Shown here: positions 8,445-16,366 of the stretch, one piece after another
How positions within the stretch are numbered: position 1 is the stretch's first letter
How the letters are laid out: every line of letters begins with the position of its first letter
From: DAMCZI01 sp032095175
GTDB lineage: Bacteria > Bacillota > Clostridia > Clostridiales > Caloramatoraceae
Length of the DNA stretch: 43,355 bases
Assembly (NCBI GenBank): GCA_032095175.1
Contig: DAMCZI010000037.1
Location: forward strand, 1 to 43,355
Direction: 5' to 3'
Position numbers and translations under genes: made by a program
Notes under the pieces: generated by a model
The model's input: only the letters and a program-made list of their open reading frames with translations
Told to the model about the DNA's origin: nothing
The model's database searches: none

Positions 8445-9314
8445 ATGTCAATAAACAAAATTATACGTAGACCATATCGCTATTTAGTAGATTTTGAAAA
8501 GGTTTACCGATTTATGGTGGAAAATTATTCAATAGATTGTGCAACAGGAGAAAAAGCTCCCTTTTTTGAGTATGCACAAACTCTTATTGATTTTGACCGT
8601 GAACATACATATCTTTACTCTATTTGGGAAGATGATGGTGAAGTTGTAGCATTTTGTTACTATGAGATGAATCCTGCACAAGTATCTTGTAGTTTTAAAA
8701 AAAGTTATGAATATTTATCTGATGATGTAATTGCATATGCAGAGCAATATATGGGAAATGAAGAAGGTAAAGTATCATTTAATATTTACAATAAGCAAAA
8801 AGTTCTTGTAGGTGAATTAATAAAGAAACAGTATAAGAAAGTAAGTGAGGAACCTGTAAAAATATATGATTTGAAGAACCCTTTAGAACATTCTTTACCT
8901 AAAGGGTTTAGTTTTCTAAATTCTGATAAAGTGGATTATAAAAAATTAACTCAGATGATATGGAGAAGTTTTGGGTCAGATGATTGGCAAAATAAAGATG
9001 CCACAGGAGCATATATACAACTAGCATCCCCAAATCAAACTAAAGATTTAAGTGTAATAATTGTTGCACCAAATGGTGACTATGCATGTTATGCTGGTAT
9101 GTGGTTTGTTGCAGAAAATAATCTTGCTTATCTTGAACCATTATGTACTATGCCAGAATATCGTAAAATGGGACTTGCTTCTGCTGCTTTATCTGAATTA
9201 AGTAAAAGAACTAAAAAATTAGGTGCAACACATATGACTGGTGGAGTTAATAAATTTTATTCTGATTTAGGATATGATACAGTTAGTTATAATGAATTAT
9301 GGGAAAAACAATAA
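8445..9314 (+). CDS. GNAT N-acetyltransferase, long form
   Basis: A 289-residue protein with the active GNAT domain in its C-terminal third: LAYLEPLCTMPEYRKMGLAS is strand 4 and the acetyl-CoA loop (R/Q-x-x-G-x-[AG]), followed by GGVNKFYSDLGYDTVSYNEL. The first 150 residues look like a degenerate second GNAT half (YSIWEDDGEVVAFCYYEMNP). Such paired GNATs are common in Firmicute accessory regions, and the substrate is unknown. The ribosome site agaggtg is 8-9 bases before ATG. R2 copy e starts just after the stop. Confidence 0.83.
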   Translation: MSINKIIRRPYRYLVDFEKVYRFMVENYSIDCATGEKAPFFEYAQTLIDFDREHTYLYSIWEDDGEVVAFCYYEMNPAQVSCSFKKSYEYLSDDVIAYAEQYMGNEEGKVSFNIYNKQKVLVGELIKKQYKKVSEEPVKIYDLKNPLEHSLPKGFSFLNSDKVDYKKLTQMIWRSFGSDDWQNKDATGAYIQLASPNQTKDLSVIIVAPNGDYACYAGMWFVAENNLAYLEPLCTMPEYRKMGLASAALSELSKRTKKLGATHMTGGVNKFYSDLGYDTVSYNELWEKQ

Positions 9315-9317
9315 AAC

Positions 9318-9360
9318 AAATTTCAATTTAAGGTTGAGTTATATAAATAAAATGATTTTT
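9318..9360 (+). repeat. R2 junction repeat, copy e
   Basis: AAATTTCAATTTAAGGTTGA then GTTATATAAATAAAATGATT. It begins within 4 bases of the GNAT stop codon and ends about 15 bases before the next ribosome site. Confidence 0.65.
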
Positions 9361-9386
9361 ACCAGTGATTTATGGAGGTTAAATAT

Positions 9387-10022
9387 ATGAAAAAAATAGC
9401 AGTAATTATTTATCCATACTTTTCTCTACAAGAAATTACTACACTAACTTCATGTTTAAAGATATGGTTTGGTAAGGATATAGATTATTTAGGAAGTGAA
9501 ATAAAAATTTATGAAAGTGAAGAAGGCTTTCAAGTTACGCCTACAAAAACATTTAATGATATCAATTTAGATGACTATAACTGTGTTATATTACCTGGAA
9601 TAATTAATCCATTACCTGCTTTGTATGACAATAAACTTATTAATTTTCTTGCTGAATTGAAAAATAGAGATATTTTAATAGCATCAATATCATGTTCTCC
9701 TATTTTGTTAGCTAAGGCAGGAATATTAGATGAAATTAAATTTACAGCTGGTTTATTTATGCAAATGGTGGATATTTTTGAATACATTAATAAGAAAAAT
9801 TTTGTTCACCAACCTGTTGTAAAGGACAAGAATATTATCACAGCAATTGGTTTTGCTTTTAGAGAATTTGCACAGTTAGTTCTGAATGAATTAGGATTAG
9901 ATGTAGGTGAATCTTTTATGTGTCCTGTTACTAAGGAGTATACAGAAGAAGAACTCACTTTCTATTGGGAAGATGCAGACTATAAACAGTTTTTAGAAGA
10001 ACTACAAGAATATCAAAACTAA
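9387..10022 (+). CDS. DJ-1/PfpI family protein
   Basis: A 211-residue protein of the DJ-1/PfpI (ThiJ) family: an alternating strand pattern at the N-terminus (KKIAVIIYPYFSLQE), the strand NCVILPG at 66-71, and the nucleophile elbow ISCSPILLAKAGILD with Cys103. The acidic partner Glu is plausibly in the first segment (Q-E-I, residue 16). Members act as chaperone/deglycase, hydrolase or regulator domains; which applies here is open. I start at ATG 9387 because tggagg sits at 9374-9379; the upstream ATG 9372 would overlap that site. The next unit begins with R2 copy f. Confidence 0.8.
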   Translation: MKKIAVIIYPYFSLQEITTLTSCLKIWFGKDIDYLGSEIKIYESEEGFQVTPTKTFNDINLDDYNCVILPGIINPLPALYDNKLINFLAELKNRDILIASISCSPILLAKAGILDEIKFTAGLFMQMVDIFEYINKKNFVHQPVVKDKNIITAIGFAFREFAQLVLNELGLDVGESFMCPVTKEYTEEELTFYWEDADYKQFLEELQEYQN

Positions 10023-10034
10023 TTATGTTTAGCT

Positions 10035-10074
10035 AAATTCTAATTTTATGTTGAATAATAAAATAGCAATTTTA
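10035..10074 (+). repeat. R2 junction repeat, copy f
   Basis: AAATTCTAATTTTATGTTGA then ATAATAAAATAGCAATTTTA, very close to copy a. It lies between the DJ-1 stop and the ribosome site of the kinase remnant. Confidence 0.65.
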
Positions 10075-10087
10075 TGAGGTGAAGAAA

Positions 10088-10393
10088 ATGGGAAAGGGGC
10101 ATATCATATGGCTTAATGGGGTATCAAGTTCTGGTAAGTCATCATTGACGGAAGAATTACAAAAGATACTTTCAGAACCATATTTTTGTATCGGACAAGA
10201 TACTTTTACAGACATTATAGCACCATGCTTAAGTGGCTATTTCAACGGTATTGATGGTGATTCTCTATGGTATGTAGCCGTAGATGCAATGTATCATACA
10301 ATTAAGACTTACTCAGATATGGGGTTGAATGTGCAAAAAACATATATAAAGCTGTTAAGTAAAGCGAGCAAATTCCAACTTAAGGTTGAGTAA
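10088..10393 (+). pseudogene. Chloramphenicol phosphotransferase-like kinase, 3'-truncated
   Basis: The first 80 or so residues match the chloramphenicol 3-O-phosphotransferase family: a Walker A loop G11-V-S-S-S-G-K17-S-S, then FCIGQDTFTDIIAP and WYVAVDAMYHTI. Members are usually about 175-180 residues long; here the homologous part ends near MGLNV and the frame runs into R2 copy g, which encodes the last nine or so residues. The substrate-binding and lid parts are therefore missing and the protein should be inactive. ATG 10088 is preferred over GTG 10079 because of the gaggtg site. Confidence 0.75.
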
Positions 10394-10409
10394 TATAAAT
10401 GGTAATTAG
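10370..10409 (+). repeat. R2 junction repeat, copy g (abuts truncated gene)
   Basis: AAATTCCAACTTAAGGTTGA then GTAATATAAATGGTAATTA. It overlaps the end of the truncated kinase reading frame, which makes R2 a likely recombination or deletion end point. Confidence 0.65.
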
Positions 10410-10433
10410 TCAATTCAGAAGGGAAGATATCAT

Positions 10434-10934
10434 ATGGATGGAGTGGCAAAGTTAATAATATTAAGAGGTAATTCTGGAAGTGGTAAGACTACTACAGGCA
10501 AAGCTTTACAAAAAAAATTTGGACATGGTACAATGCTAATTTCACAAGATGCTGTTAGAAGAGAAATGCTATTTGTGAAAGATGGACCCAATCCAGAAGC
10601 AAGTCAGTTATTATTGGAACTTGCAATATACGGAAAAAGCCATTGTAATATAGTAATTTTGGAAGGCATTTTTAATTCAAAGTGGTATAAAAAATTATTT
10701 AAAAATTTACTAAAGGAATTTAACAATCAAATTTTTGCATATTACTTCGACATACCTTTTGAAGAAACTTTAAATCGTCATAAACAAAAGCCTAATGCAC
10801 ATGAATTTGGAGAAGAGGAAATGAGAGAATGGTGGAATGAAAAAGATTTATTAGATATCATTCCTGAAATATGCCTACATAAAGAATTAAGTTTAAATGA
10901 AATAGTGGATATAATCTATCATGATGTTATATAG
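10434..10934 (+). CDS. P-loop kinase / AAA-type ATPase (AAA_33 group)
   Basis: A 166-residue nucleotide-binding protein with Walker A G12-N-S-G-S-G-K-T (12-19), a Walker-B-like strand IVILEGIF, and a small lid region RHKQKPNAHEFGEEEMREWW. This is the architecture of small-molecule kinases of the zeta-toxin/uridine-kinase-like group found widely in Firmicutes with no assigned substrate. The gaagg-like site 9 bases upstream of ATG 10434 fits. It may be the intact counterpart of the broken kinase just upstream, but the two differ in sequence and are not copies. R2 copy h follows the stop by 9 bases. Confidence 0.8.
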   Translation: MDGVAKLIILRGNSGSGKTTTGKALQKKFGHGTMLISQDAVRREMLFVKDGPNPEASQLLLELAIYGKSHCNIVILEGIFNSKWYKKLFKNLLKEFNNQIFAYYFDIPFEETLNRHKQKPNAHEFGEEEMREWWNEKDLLDIIPEICLHKELSLNEIVDIIYHDVI

Positions 10935-10942
10935 TAAGTGAT

Positions 10943-10973
10943 AAATTCCAAATTTGAAGAGTCTTAAAGTGAG
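10943..10973 (+). repeat. R2 junction repeat, short copy h
   Basis: AAATTCCAAATTTGAAGAGT followed by CTTAAAGTGAG. Only the left half matches R2; the following AAAGTGAGAAGA equals the bases after copy a. Confidence 0.5.
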
Positions 10974-11343
10974 AAGAGAATTAGGAATTGTACATTGTGG
11001 ACTTGCTTGTTGTTTATGTTCAGAGAATAAAAATGTTCTAGTTGTAATTTTGGTGAATATCCGGATAAAGAATGGTGTGATAATCATAAATGTTCTATTA
11101 AAAAAAGACATAACTGCTTGTTATTTATGCAAGGAAGAATTTCATAAGGGGTTATTAAACCAAATAAAGCCTTATGGATTTACTTTGTTTATTAAGAGAT
11201 ATGGAATTGGAGAGCTTCTTGATTGTTTAGAGAGAAATGAAATAAAGGGAGTAGTGTATCATAGAGAAGGAATAAATGGAGATTATGATGATTTTGATAA
11301 TGTTGAGGAACTAATATCTTTTATTAAATCTGGAATTCGATAA
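10954..11343 (+). pseudogene. DUF3795-like cysteine-rich protein with two compensating frameshifts
   Basis: The N-terminal part reads RRELGIVHCGLACCLCSENK and the C-terminal part KKDITACYLCKEEFHKGLL, together fitting the Cys-rich DUF3795 pattern. Between them the open frame gives a Cys-free hydrophobic stretch, whereas the frame one base away gives CSSCNFGEYPDKEWCDNHKC, clearly the right protein. A loss of one A in the A run at about 11026-11031 and a gain of one A in the run of seven A at 11100-11106 explain both. The start is uncertain: TTG 10954 or GTG 10969, both inside R2-derived sequence and without a good ribosome site. Function of the family is unknown; it may bind metal. Confidence 0.65.
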
Positions 11344-11363
11344 AATAGGAGTTTGTAAGGGAG

Positions 11364-11999
11364 ATGAGTACTGTGCCGTATATATTTCTTCATGGTCTAG
11401 GACAAACCTCTTCAAGCTGGAAGAAAACAATTAGTAACATTGAAGAACGATCGGATATTATTTGTCTAAATCTATCTGACTTGCTTCACGGCAAGGAAAT
11501 AACTTATACAAATTTGTATGATGCCTTTTCTGAATTCTGTATGGATTTTTCTGAACAACTGAATATCTGTGGATTGTCACTAGGAGGTATCCTCGCTTTA
11601 CAATATGGCATTGAAAATCCATCAAAAGTAAATTCTATGGTGTTGATAGGTACACAGTTTGTCATGCCTAGAACATTACTCAAATTTCAAAATGCTATTT
11701 TTCATATCCTGCCAGATAGCATGTTTCAGCAAATGGGTTTCGGGAAAAAAGATTTTATTAAACTATCAAAATCAATGGTAGATTTAGACTTTCGTCATAA
11801 TTTGAATAAACTTTCATGCCCTGTTCTTGTTATCTGTGGAGAAAATGACAAAGCAAATAAAAAAGCCTCAATAGATTTGAAAGAGCTTCTGCCTCATGCA
11901 GAAATTCAAGTTATAGAGAATGCAGGACATGAAGTTAATGTGGACTCACCCGAAAAGTTAGGGGAAATTCTTAATGCTTTTTACATGAGAAATTGTTAA
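11364..11999 (+). CDS. Alpha/beta hydrolase
   Basis: A 211-residue hydrolase. It has an oxyanion-side HG motif (FLHGLGQ, 8-14), the nucleophile elbow G-L-S72-L-G-G, a catalytic Asp in VICGENDKAN and His in IENAGHEVN, i.e. a complete triad. The cap is very short, and the length is near the lower end for the fold. The substrate is unknown (esterase, lactonase or similar). A gtaaggga site sits right before ATG 11364, so GTG 11373, three codons in, may be the true start. R2-like variant j begins just after the stop. Confidence 0.85.
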   Translation: MSTVPYIFLHGLGQTSSSWKKTISNIEERSDIICLNLSDLLHGKEITYTNLYDAFSEFCMDFSEQLNICGLSLGGILALQYGIENPSKVNSMVLIGTQFVMPRTLLKFQNAIFHILPDSMFQQMGFGKKDFIKLSKSMVDLDFRHNLNKLSCPVLVICGENDKANKKASIDLKELLPHAEIQVIENAGHEVNVDSPEKLGEILNAFYMRNC

Positions 12000-12001
12000 T
12001 A

Positions 12002-12057
12002 AAATTCTAATTTACAGAGTTTTAGTAATATAATTTTAGCTTTAGTTATATTTTATA
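12002..12057 (+). repeat. R2-like junction repeat, variant j
   Basis: Opens AAATTCTAATTTACAGAG and continues AGTAATATAATTTTAGCTTT, as in variant i at 5834-5892. It is followed not by an HP hairpin but directly by R4. Confidence 0.5.
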
Positions 12058-12058
12058 A

Positions 12059-12108
12059 GAAAAAATATGATAGAACAACTAAAAAATAGCAGGTGATAGA
12101 GGATACAT
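12059..12108 (+). repeat. R4 repeat, copy 2
   Basis: AAAAAATATGATAGAACAAC followed by TAAAAAATAGCAGGTGATAG, matching 7178-7226. Here it joins R2 variant j on the left and the 3' end of R3 on the right, with the lipoprotein remnant absent. Confidence 0.6.
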
Positions 12109-12117
12109 AATAACTGC

Positions 12118-12175
12118 AACATATAATAGACAGATTGATATAGAACATACAATTCTTATGTTGATTAACAATAAT
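12118..12175 (+). repeat. R3 leader repeat, short copy 5
   Basis: Only the 3' end of R3 is present: TTGATATAGAACATACAATT then CTTATGTTGATTAACAATAA. The rest of the gap up to 12296 shows no further repeat. Confidence 0.5.
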
Positions 12176-12296
12176 ATTAAAGCGTAAAATGCAGGTTGTT
12201 TATATAATGCAGGATGAAATGGACAAATCGTCATATAAATTGACAAGTAAGTATTTTTATAATCTGATATATTAACTATTGAGGGATGGTGATAAG

Positions 12297-13655
12297 ATGA
12301 GTTGGATTGACAAGGTCCAAGAAGCAATTGGATATATTGAAGATAATTTACTTGAGGAATTAACAATTGAGTCGGTAGCAACGGCAATTAATTATGCTCC
12401 TTCATCGTTTCAAAATCTGTTTAGTGCAATTACAGGATATTCTGTTGGTGAGTATATAAGATTTCGTCGTTTATCATCTGCAATTGATGACCTTGCTGAG
12501 GAAAAGCTTTCTATAACTGAAATATCCTTTAAATATGGTTATGAAACAGTTGAGGCATTCTCAAAGGCCTTTAAAAGATTATTTGATTGTTCTCCCTCGA
12601 AATATCTACAAATCAATTTAAACCACAAAAAATTCAATCCGATAGTAATTGATTTCAAATTACAAGGGGGATTTAGCATGGTAAAAAATTTTATACCTAA
12701 TTTATTAAAGGTAGATTGGTCTGATAATCAAAGGCAAAATGAATTTGTAAACAGTGTCGTTTCTGCACTTAACGCACTTGGTGAAAAGCTAGATTATGAT
12801 TATGTATGTGCCGTTTCTGGTAGTGCATTTCGTACTTCTTTTTCAATGCCTTCTGTTAATAAGTGGAATCATGACAATTATCATGTTATTAATGCGCCGA
12901 TTATTATTGAACATACATTTAAAATGCTCGGTTATAAAGTTACCCAACATATTATTGGCGACTATGAATATGATAAAAAGCTTATTATGGATAGCATAGA
13001 TAAAGGTATACCTGTAATAACACTTGAGGGCGTTATAAACTGCTCAGATGCTTGTGTAATATCGGGTTATGACAATGATGGCAATGTACTTTTAGGATAT
13101 AATCCATTTATGTATGTCAATGAAGACCATGATGAAGCACCAGATGATACAGGTTATTTTAGAAAATCAGGCTGGCATGATGGATTTTGCCAAGAAGAAA
13201 GCAAATTATGCATACTTATTATTGAAGGTAAGTGTGAAAAACCATCTAAAGACGAAATATTTATGGAAACCATCAAACTTGCTAAACGGTTAATTCTAGA
13301 AGAAAATATTGCACTTGGCCAATATAATGGTTTAGCGGCTCATAAAGCATTTTCTAAAGCTTTGCAAACATATGAATGGGACGATAATTTTGAGCCATAT
13401 CTTAATGTAATGTGCAATTTTAAACAATATTTGGACAGGCAATATGCAGTTAAGTATTTCTATAATAATGGGCGAGATGATCTCGCAGAACAATATGAAA
13501 AAATAACTTCCCTTTGCAGAGAGTTAGCTCAACTGATACCTCAAGATTTTTCAGCAGAAAATTTGTTTAGTGACAAAACAAAGTTAAAACCATATTGTGA
13601 TACTTTATTAAAGATTTGTGATTTGGAAGAAAAAGTAGTTTCACTTATTGATTAG
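12297..13655 (+). CDS. AraC-family regulator fused to a large C-terminal (C39/BtrH-like) domain
   Basis: A 452-residue protein. Residues 1-106 are an AraC double helix-turn-helix (WIDKVQEAIGYIEDNL, ELTIESVATAINYAPSSFQN, then ISFKYGYETVEAFSKAFKR and SPSKYLQ), placed at the N-terminus. The remaining about 340 residues include CAVSGSAFRTSF and CSDACVISGYDNDGNVLLGY, reminiscent of papain-like C39/butirosin-H N-domains that may sense or bind a ligand; helical C-terminal part. I choose ATG 12297 (MSWIDK) because gaggg lies at 12281-12285; the TTG at 12279 would precede it. It could regulate itself or the GyrI-like gene downstream. Confidence 0.8.
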   Translation: MSWIDKVQEAIGYIEDNLLEELTIESVATAINYAPSSFQNLFSAITGYSVGEYIRFRRLSSAIDDLAEEKLSITEISFKYGYETVEAFSKAFKRLFDCSPSKYLQINLNHKKFNPIVIDFKLQGGFSMVKNFIPNLLKVDWSDNQRQNEFVNSVVSALNALGEKLDYDYVCAVSGSAFRTSFSMPSVNKWNHDNYHVINAPIIIEHTFKMLGYKVTQHIIGDYEYDKKLIMDSIDKGIPVITLEGVINCSDACVISGYDNDGNVLLGYNPFMYVNEDHDEAPDDTGYFRKSGWHDGFCQEESKLCILIIEGKCEKPSKDEIFMETIKLAKRLILEENIALGQYNGLAAHKAFSKALQTYEWDDNFEPYLNVMCNFKQYLDRQYAVKYFYNNGRDDLAEQYEKITSLCRELAQLIPQDFSAENLFSDKTKLKPYCDTLLKICDLEEKVVSLID

Positions 13656-13866
13656 AAAATAAGCATAGTTAGAGACTATTTTGCTTTGAATCGTTCAAAA
13701 AGTACACTTTATTAATAATCCCAATAGCGCTATTAGTTTTGAGAATAATGACATGATAGTACATATCCAGCTGAGGCAAAGTTAGTTCGGGATATTGTTA
13801 TAGTGTACATTAGCAATATTGTATAGTAAAAGTTTATATCTTGTTGTATTTGAAAGGAGAATAAAA

Positions 13867-14307
13867 ATGGAAAATGTTCGAATTTATGAAATTCCTCAGT
13901 GTAAAATGGTAGCATCTCAATGTGGTATGTTTGGTGATGGTAAACTTGAACAATTCGATGAATGGTTTAGTTCATTTCCAAGAATGATATTTCCAAATGA
14001 TTTTTTATGGTATGATAATGAGCAAGAAGGATTTATATGGTATTACATATACAGAGATGGGATGAATGTACCTGATGAGTTTAATATCATTGATTTCCCT
14101 GGTGGACTATATGCTGTTGCATCTGATATAGATGGGCAGGACTCTTCAGAGGTAATAAGTGTGATTAAAAATTTTATTAAGGAAAAGGGTTGTTTTGAGG
14201 AAGATACTTCTCGTGAATATCTGGGGAATATTCCAACACCACCATCTGCCTATAAGGCAATGGGATATAATCAAATGGATTATTATGTGCCAATAAAAAT
14301 CAAATAA
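13867..14307 (+). CDS. GyrI-like / AraC effector-binding domain protein
   Basis: A 146-residue free-standing effector-binding domain (GyrI-like fold). The opening IYEIPQCKMVASQCG, the central PRMIFPNDFLWYD, FPGGLYAVASDIDG, and the ending PPSAYKAMGYNQMDYYVPIK are characteristic of this group (strand-helix repeats that bind small drugs or other planar ligands). A strong aaaggaga site precedes ATG 13867; the longer frame from 13819 has no such site. It lies 211 bases downstream of the AraC-type gene, so functional pairing with that regulator is a reasonable inference. HP4 follows. Confidence 0.8.
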   Translation: MENVRIYEIPQCKMVASQCGMFGDGKLEQFDEWFSSFPRMIFPNDFLWYDNEQEGFIWYYIYRDGMNVPDEFNIIDFPGGLYAVASDIDGQDSSEVISVIKNFIKEKGCFEEDTSREYLGNIPTPPSAYKAMGYNQMDYYVPIKIK

Positions 14308-14367
14308 TATATATTAGATGAGTACAATTTTTAGTATATATTATTCTTGTTTGGTGTCACAAAAGTC

Positions 14368-14421
14368 TTATAAAACGTTAAAAAGCTTGCAATGTAAAAT
14401 GCAAGCTTTTAATTTTATGTT
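14368..14421. terminator. HP4 palindromic hairpin repeat / terminator
   Basis: TATAAAACGTTAAAAAGCTT then GC (14369-14390) pairs with GCAAGCTTTTAATTTTATG (14401-14419), loop AATGTAAAAT. Stem TTAAAAAGCTTGC / GCAAGCTTTTAA followed by TTTTAT. Confidence 0.82.
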
Positions 14422-14526
14422 AAATATGTGAAAGACTAATTAAAAACAAGTGATGTATGATAACTAATTACCAATGTTTCTAAGCAAAGTATATTCTATA
14501 GGGTTTTGATGATTAATTCTTTTTAT

Positions 14527-14645
14527 GTGTTAACTTGTGTTTTCATATACGCTGCATCTGCCTATTGTCAAGTCGATAGTTATATCTTCATAGATGCTCT
14601 CTTAAAAAGCCTTTATTAATTGCCACATACATTGGAGCATAAACG
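14527..14645 (-). pseudogene. Remnant L3: internal piece of NMT1/THI5-like binding lipoprotein
   Basis: Minus-strand reading gives YAPMYVAINKGFLREHL, then in shifted frames YEDITIDLTIG and ADAAYMKTQV. It overlaps the YAP...VAIN and AYxKTQV parts of L2 but lacks the signal peptide and the first 30 residues, and is joined directly to R3 copy 3. At least two frameshifts. Together with L1 and L2 it shows the same ancestral gene at three places. Confidence 0.7.
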
Positions 14646-14756
14646 AATTTAATGACAAAAGAAGGAATTTAAACAGATATATAGAAATTGTTAATTATAA
14701 CATTTAAGAATGTATTGATATAGAACATAGGATTTTTATATTGATTTACAATAGTA
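14645..14756 (+). repeat. R3 leader repeat, copy 3 (5'-truncated)
   Basis: TTTAATGACAAAAGAAGGAA, then ATATATAGAAATTGTTAATT, then TTGATATAGAACATAGGATT and ATTGATTTACAATAGTAA. The left 60 bp seen in copies 1 and 2 are lost at the joint with L3. Confidence 0.6.
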
Positions 14757-14824
14757 ATAAAAGGAGAAGCGATTCAATTCCATATACATAGTGTAAGTAA
14801 AAAATATTTGAAGTGAGGTATTAA

Positions 14825-15355
14825 ATGAATTATTCAGTTGTATTTTATTTTGATGATGAAACAGCTAACAAAATAACATCATTGATGCATTTGATCACTG
14901 ATAATGGGGTTAATGATTATTTAATTTCAAATAAAGTTCCACCACACATTACAATTGCAGATTTTGAATGTGAAGATATAAGTGCTGTTATTAATTCACT
15001 GGAAGTATGCAAAGAAAAAATAAGACAAGATTTTGTATATTGGGCATCTATAGGATTATTTAATCCAAGTTTCTTATTTCTTGCACCTGTTGTTAATCAA
15101 TTTCTTTTAAAATCATGTGAGATGGTAAACAATTCAATTAAAGTAGTTCCAGCAACTAAAAATAATAGTTACTATATACCATATCAATGGGTGCCACATA
15201 CTACTATAGCAGCCAAACTATCCTCACAAGAAATTGGAACTGCTTTTTTAGTTGCAAATGATAATTTCAAAGCATTTGGAGGATATGTCACAAAGTTGGC
15301 TCTTATTCAGAATAAACCCAGAACTGATATAAAAGTATGGTACCTACATGAATAA
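14825..15355 (+). CDS. 2H phosphoesterase (2'-5' RNA ligase-like)
   Basis: A 176-residue protein with the two H-x-[ST] motifs of the 2H superfamily: PPHITIADF (His41, Thr43) and WVPHTTIAAKL (His125, Thr127), about 84 residues apart as expected. These enzymes act on 2'-5' or cyclic phosphodiester bonds of RNA or nucleotides. Whether this one has an RNA or a drug-related substrate cannot be said. ATG 14825 has gtgagg 7-8 bases upstream. Stands alone behind R3 copy 3; no HP follows. Confidence 0.82.
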   Translation: MNYSVVFYFDDETANKITSLMHLITDNGVNDYLISNKVPPHITIADFECEDISAVINSLEVCKEKIRQDFVYWASIGLFNPSFLFLAPVVNQFLLKSCEMVNNSIKVVPATKNNSYYIPYQWVPHTTIAAKLSSQEIGTAFLVANDNFKAFGGYVTKLALIQNKPRTDIKVWYLHE

Positions 15356-15454
15356 CATCAGTAAATAAAGTTACAGCATAATCTTATTAAATATACTGCA
15401 AGAATTGCTTTTATTACAAATAATAATAAAAATCAGTACTAAGGGGGGATACCA

Positions 15455-16348
15455 GTGGAAAATCTGAAAATACAGGACTACAATCCCGAAAGGGATAAAG
15501 CCGCTATCAGAGCCATGGTGTGTGGGGATGAATACTTTGATGAAATGTTTCAAGAGAGCGAAATGAATTTTAAGGACGGTATATTTGTTGCTTGTTACAA
15601 CGGCTTGACAGTAGGTTTTCTATCATTTAGCAATTTTAAGAGAGCAACTGATACGACAATATTTGTCAACAAGGAATATAGAAGGATGGGTATAGGTACC
15701 GAACTTATTAAAAAGGCGGATAAATTGCTTTTTCAAAATGAGATAGTTGAACGTTCGATGGGTTTGTGTATAGATGGTGACAGAACTTCATTGCAATTTT
15801 TATACAAGAATGGTTATTATATATTTCATTCATCTTATTTCATGGAGCATGAAGGTGAAACTCTTACTGAAAGTAATAATATTTCTGTAAGAAAATATGA
15901 AGATGATGATTATCTTAAATTTCATAGTATTAGAGAAATGGCTTTTTTCAAAATGCGTGAGCGTGTGGGTATGCTTCCTTCTTATTATTATGCTCCTGAA
16001 GAATTAGAACGGAAAAATTTTTTAGATGATAGAAACAATAGATTTGTTATGCTTGTCAACGGTGAAATAGCTGGAATCGGAGTTATTGATGGCAGTGAGA
16101 TACGACAAGTTGCTATTCAGCCAGATATTCAATCACATGGATATGGCAGAGCTTTTGTTTCATTTCTTGTAAATGAAATTATAAGCCGAGGAGAAAAAAG
16201 CGTGAAGCTCTGGGTTGTCAAAGGTAATTTTGCGAAAAATTTGTATGAGAGTCTTGGTTTCAAAGAAAAGTCATTATATCATTCTGTACATAAATATTAT
16301 AGACCAGACAGCCGATTGAGCCAACCGCCAAACAAGGATATATTGTAA
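15455..16348 (+). CDS. Tandem-domain GNAT N-acetyltransferase
   Basis: A 297-residue protein with two GNAT domains. Domain 1 has FVNKEYRRMGIGTELIKKAD (acetyl-CoA loop RRMGIG) and FLYKNGYYIF; domain 2 has VAIQPDIQSHGYGRAFVSFL (SHGYG) and NLYESLGFKEKSLYH. Both loops keep the consensus, so both may bind cofactor, unlike many double GNATs where one half is worn. GTG 15455 is chosen because a strong aagggggg site lies 7 bases upstream. Substrate unknown. GC content looks slightly higher than in its neighbours, hinting at a separate origin. Confidence 0.83.
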   Translation: MENLKIQDYNPERDKAAIRAMVCGDEYFDEMFQESEMNFKDGIFVACYNGLTVGFLSFSNFKRATDTTIFVNKEYRRMGIGTELIKKADKLLFQNEIVERSMGLCIDGDRTSLQFLYKNGYYIFHSSYFMEHEGETLTESNNISVRKYEDDDYLKFHSIREMAFFKMRERVGMLPSYYYAPEELERKNFLDDRNNRFVMLVNGEIAGIGVIDGSEIRQVAIQPDIQSHGYGRAFVSFLVNEIISRGEKSVKLWVVKGNFAKNLYESLGFKEKSLYHSVHKYYRPDSRLSQPPNKDIL

Positions 16349-16366
16349 AAGTTTTAAAAATATCAT

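Noticed and set aside
10434..10934. Toxin-antitoxin (zeta toxin) kinase
   Set aside because: The P-loop kinase fold is similar, but no antitoxin gene is adjacent and the size and lid fit the general small-molecule kinase group better.
792..12057. CRISPR array interpretation of the repeats
   Set aside because: Repeats are 250-1500 bases apart with whole genes between, are imperfect, and no cas genes are seen.
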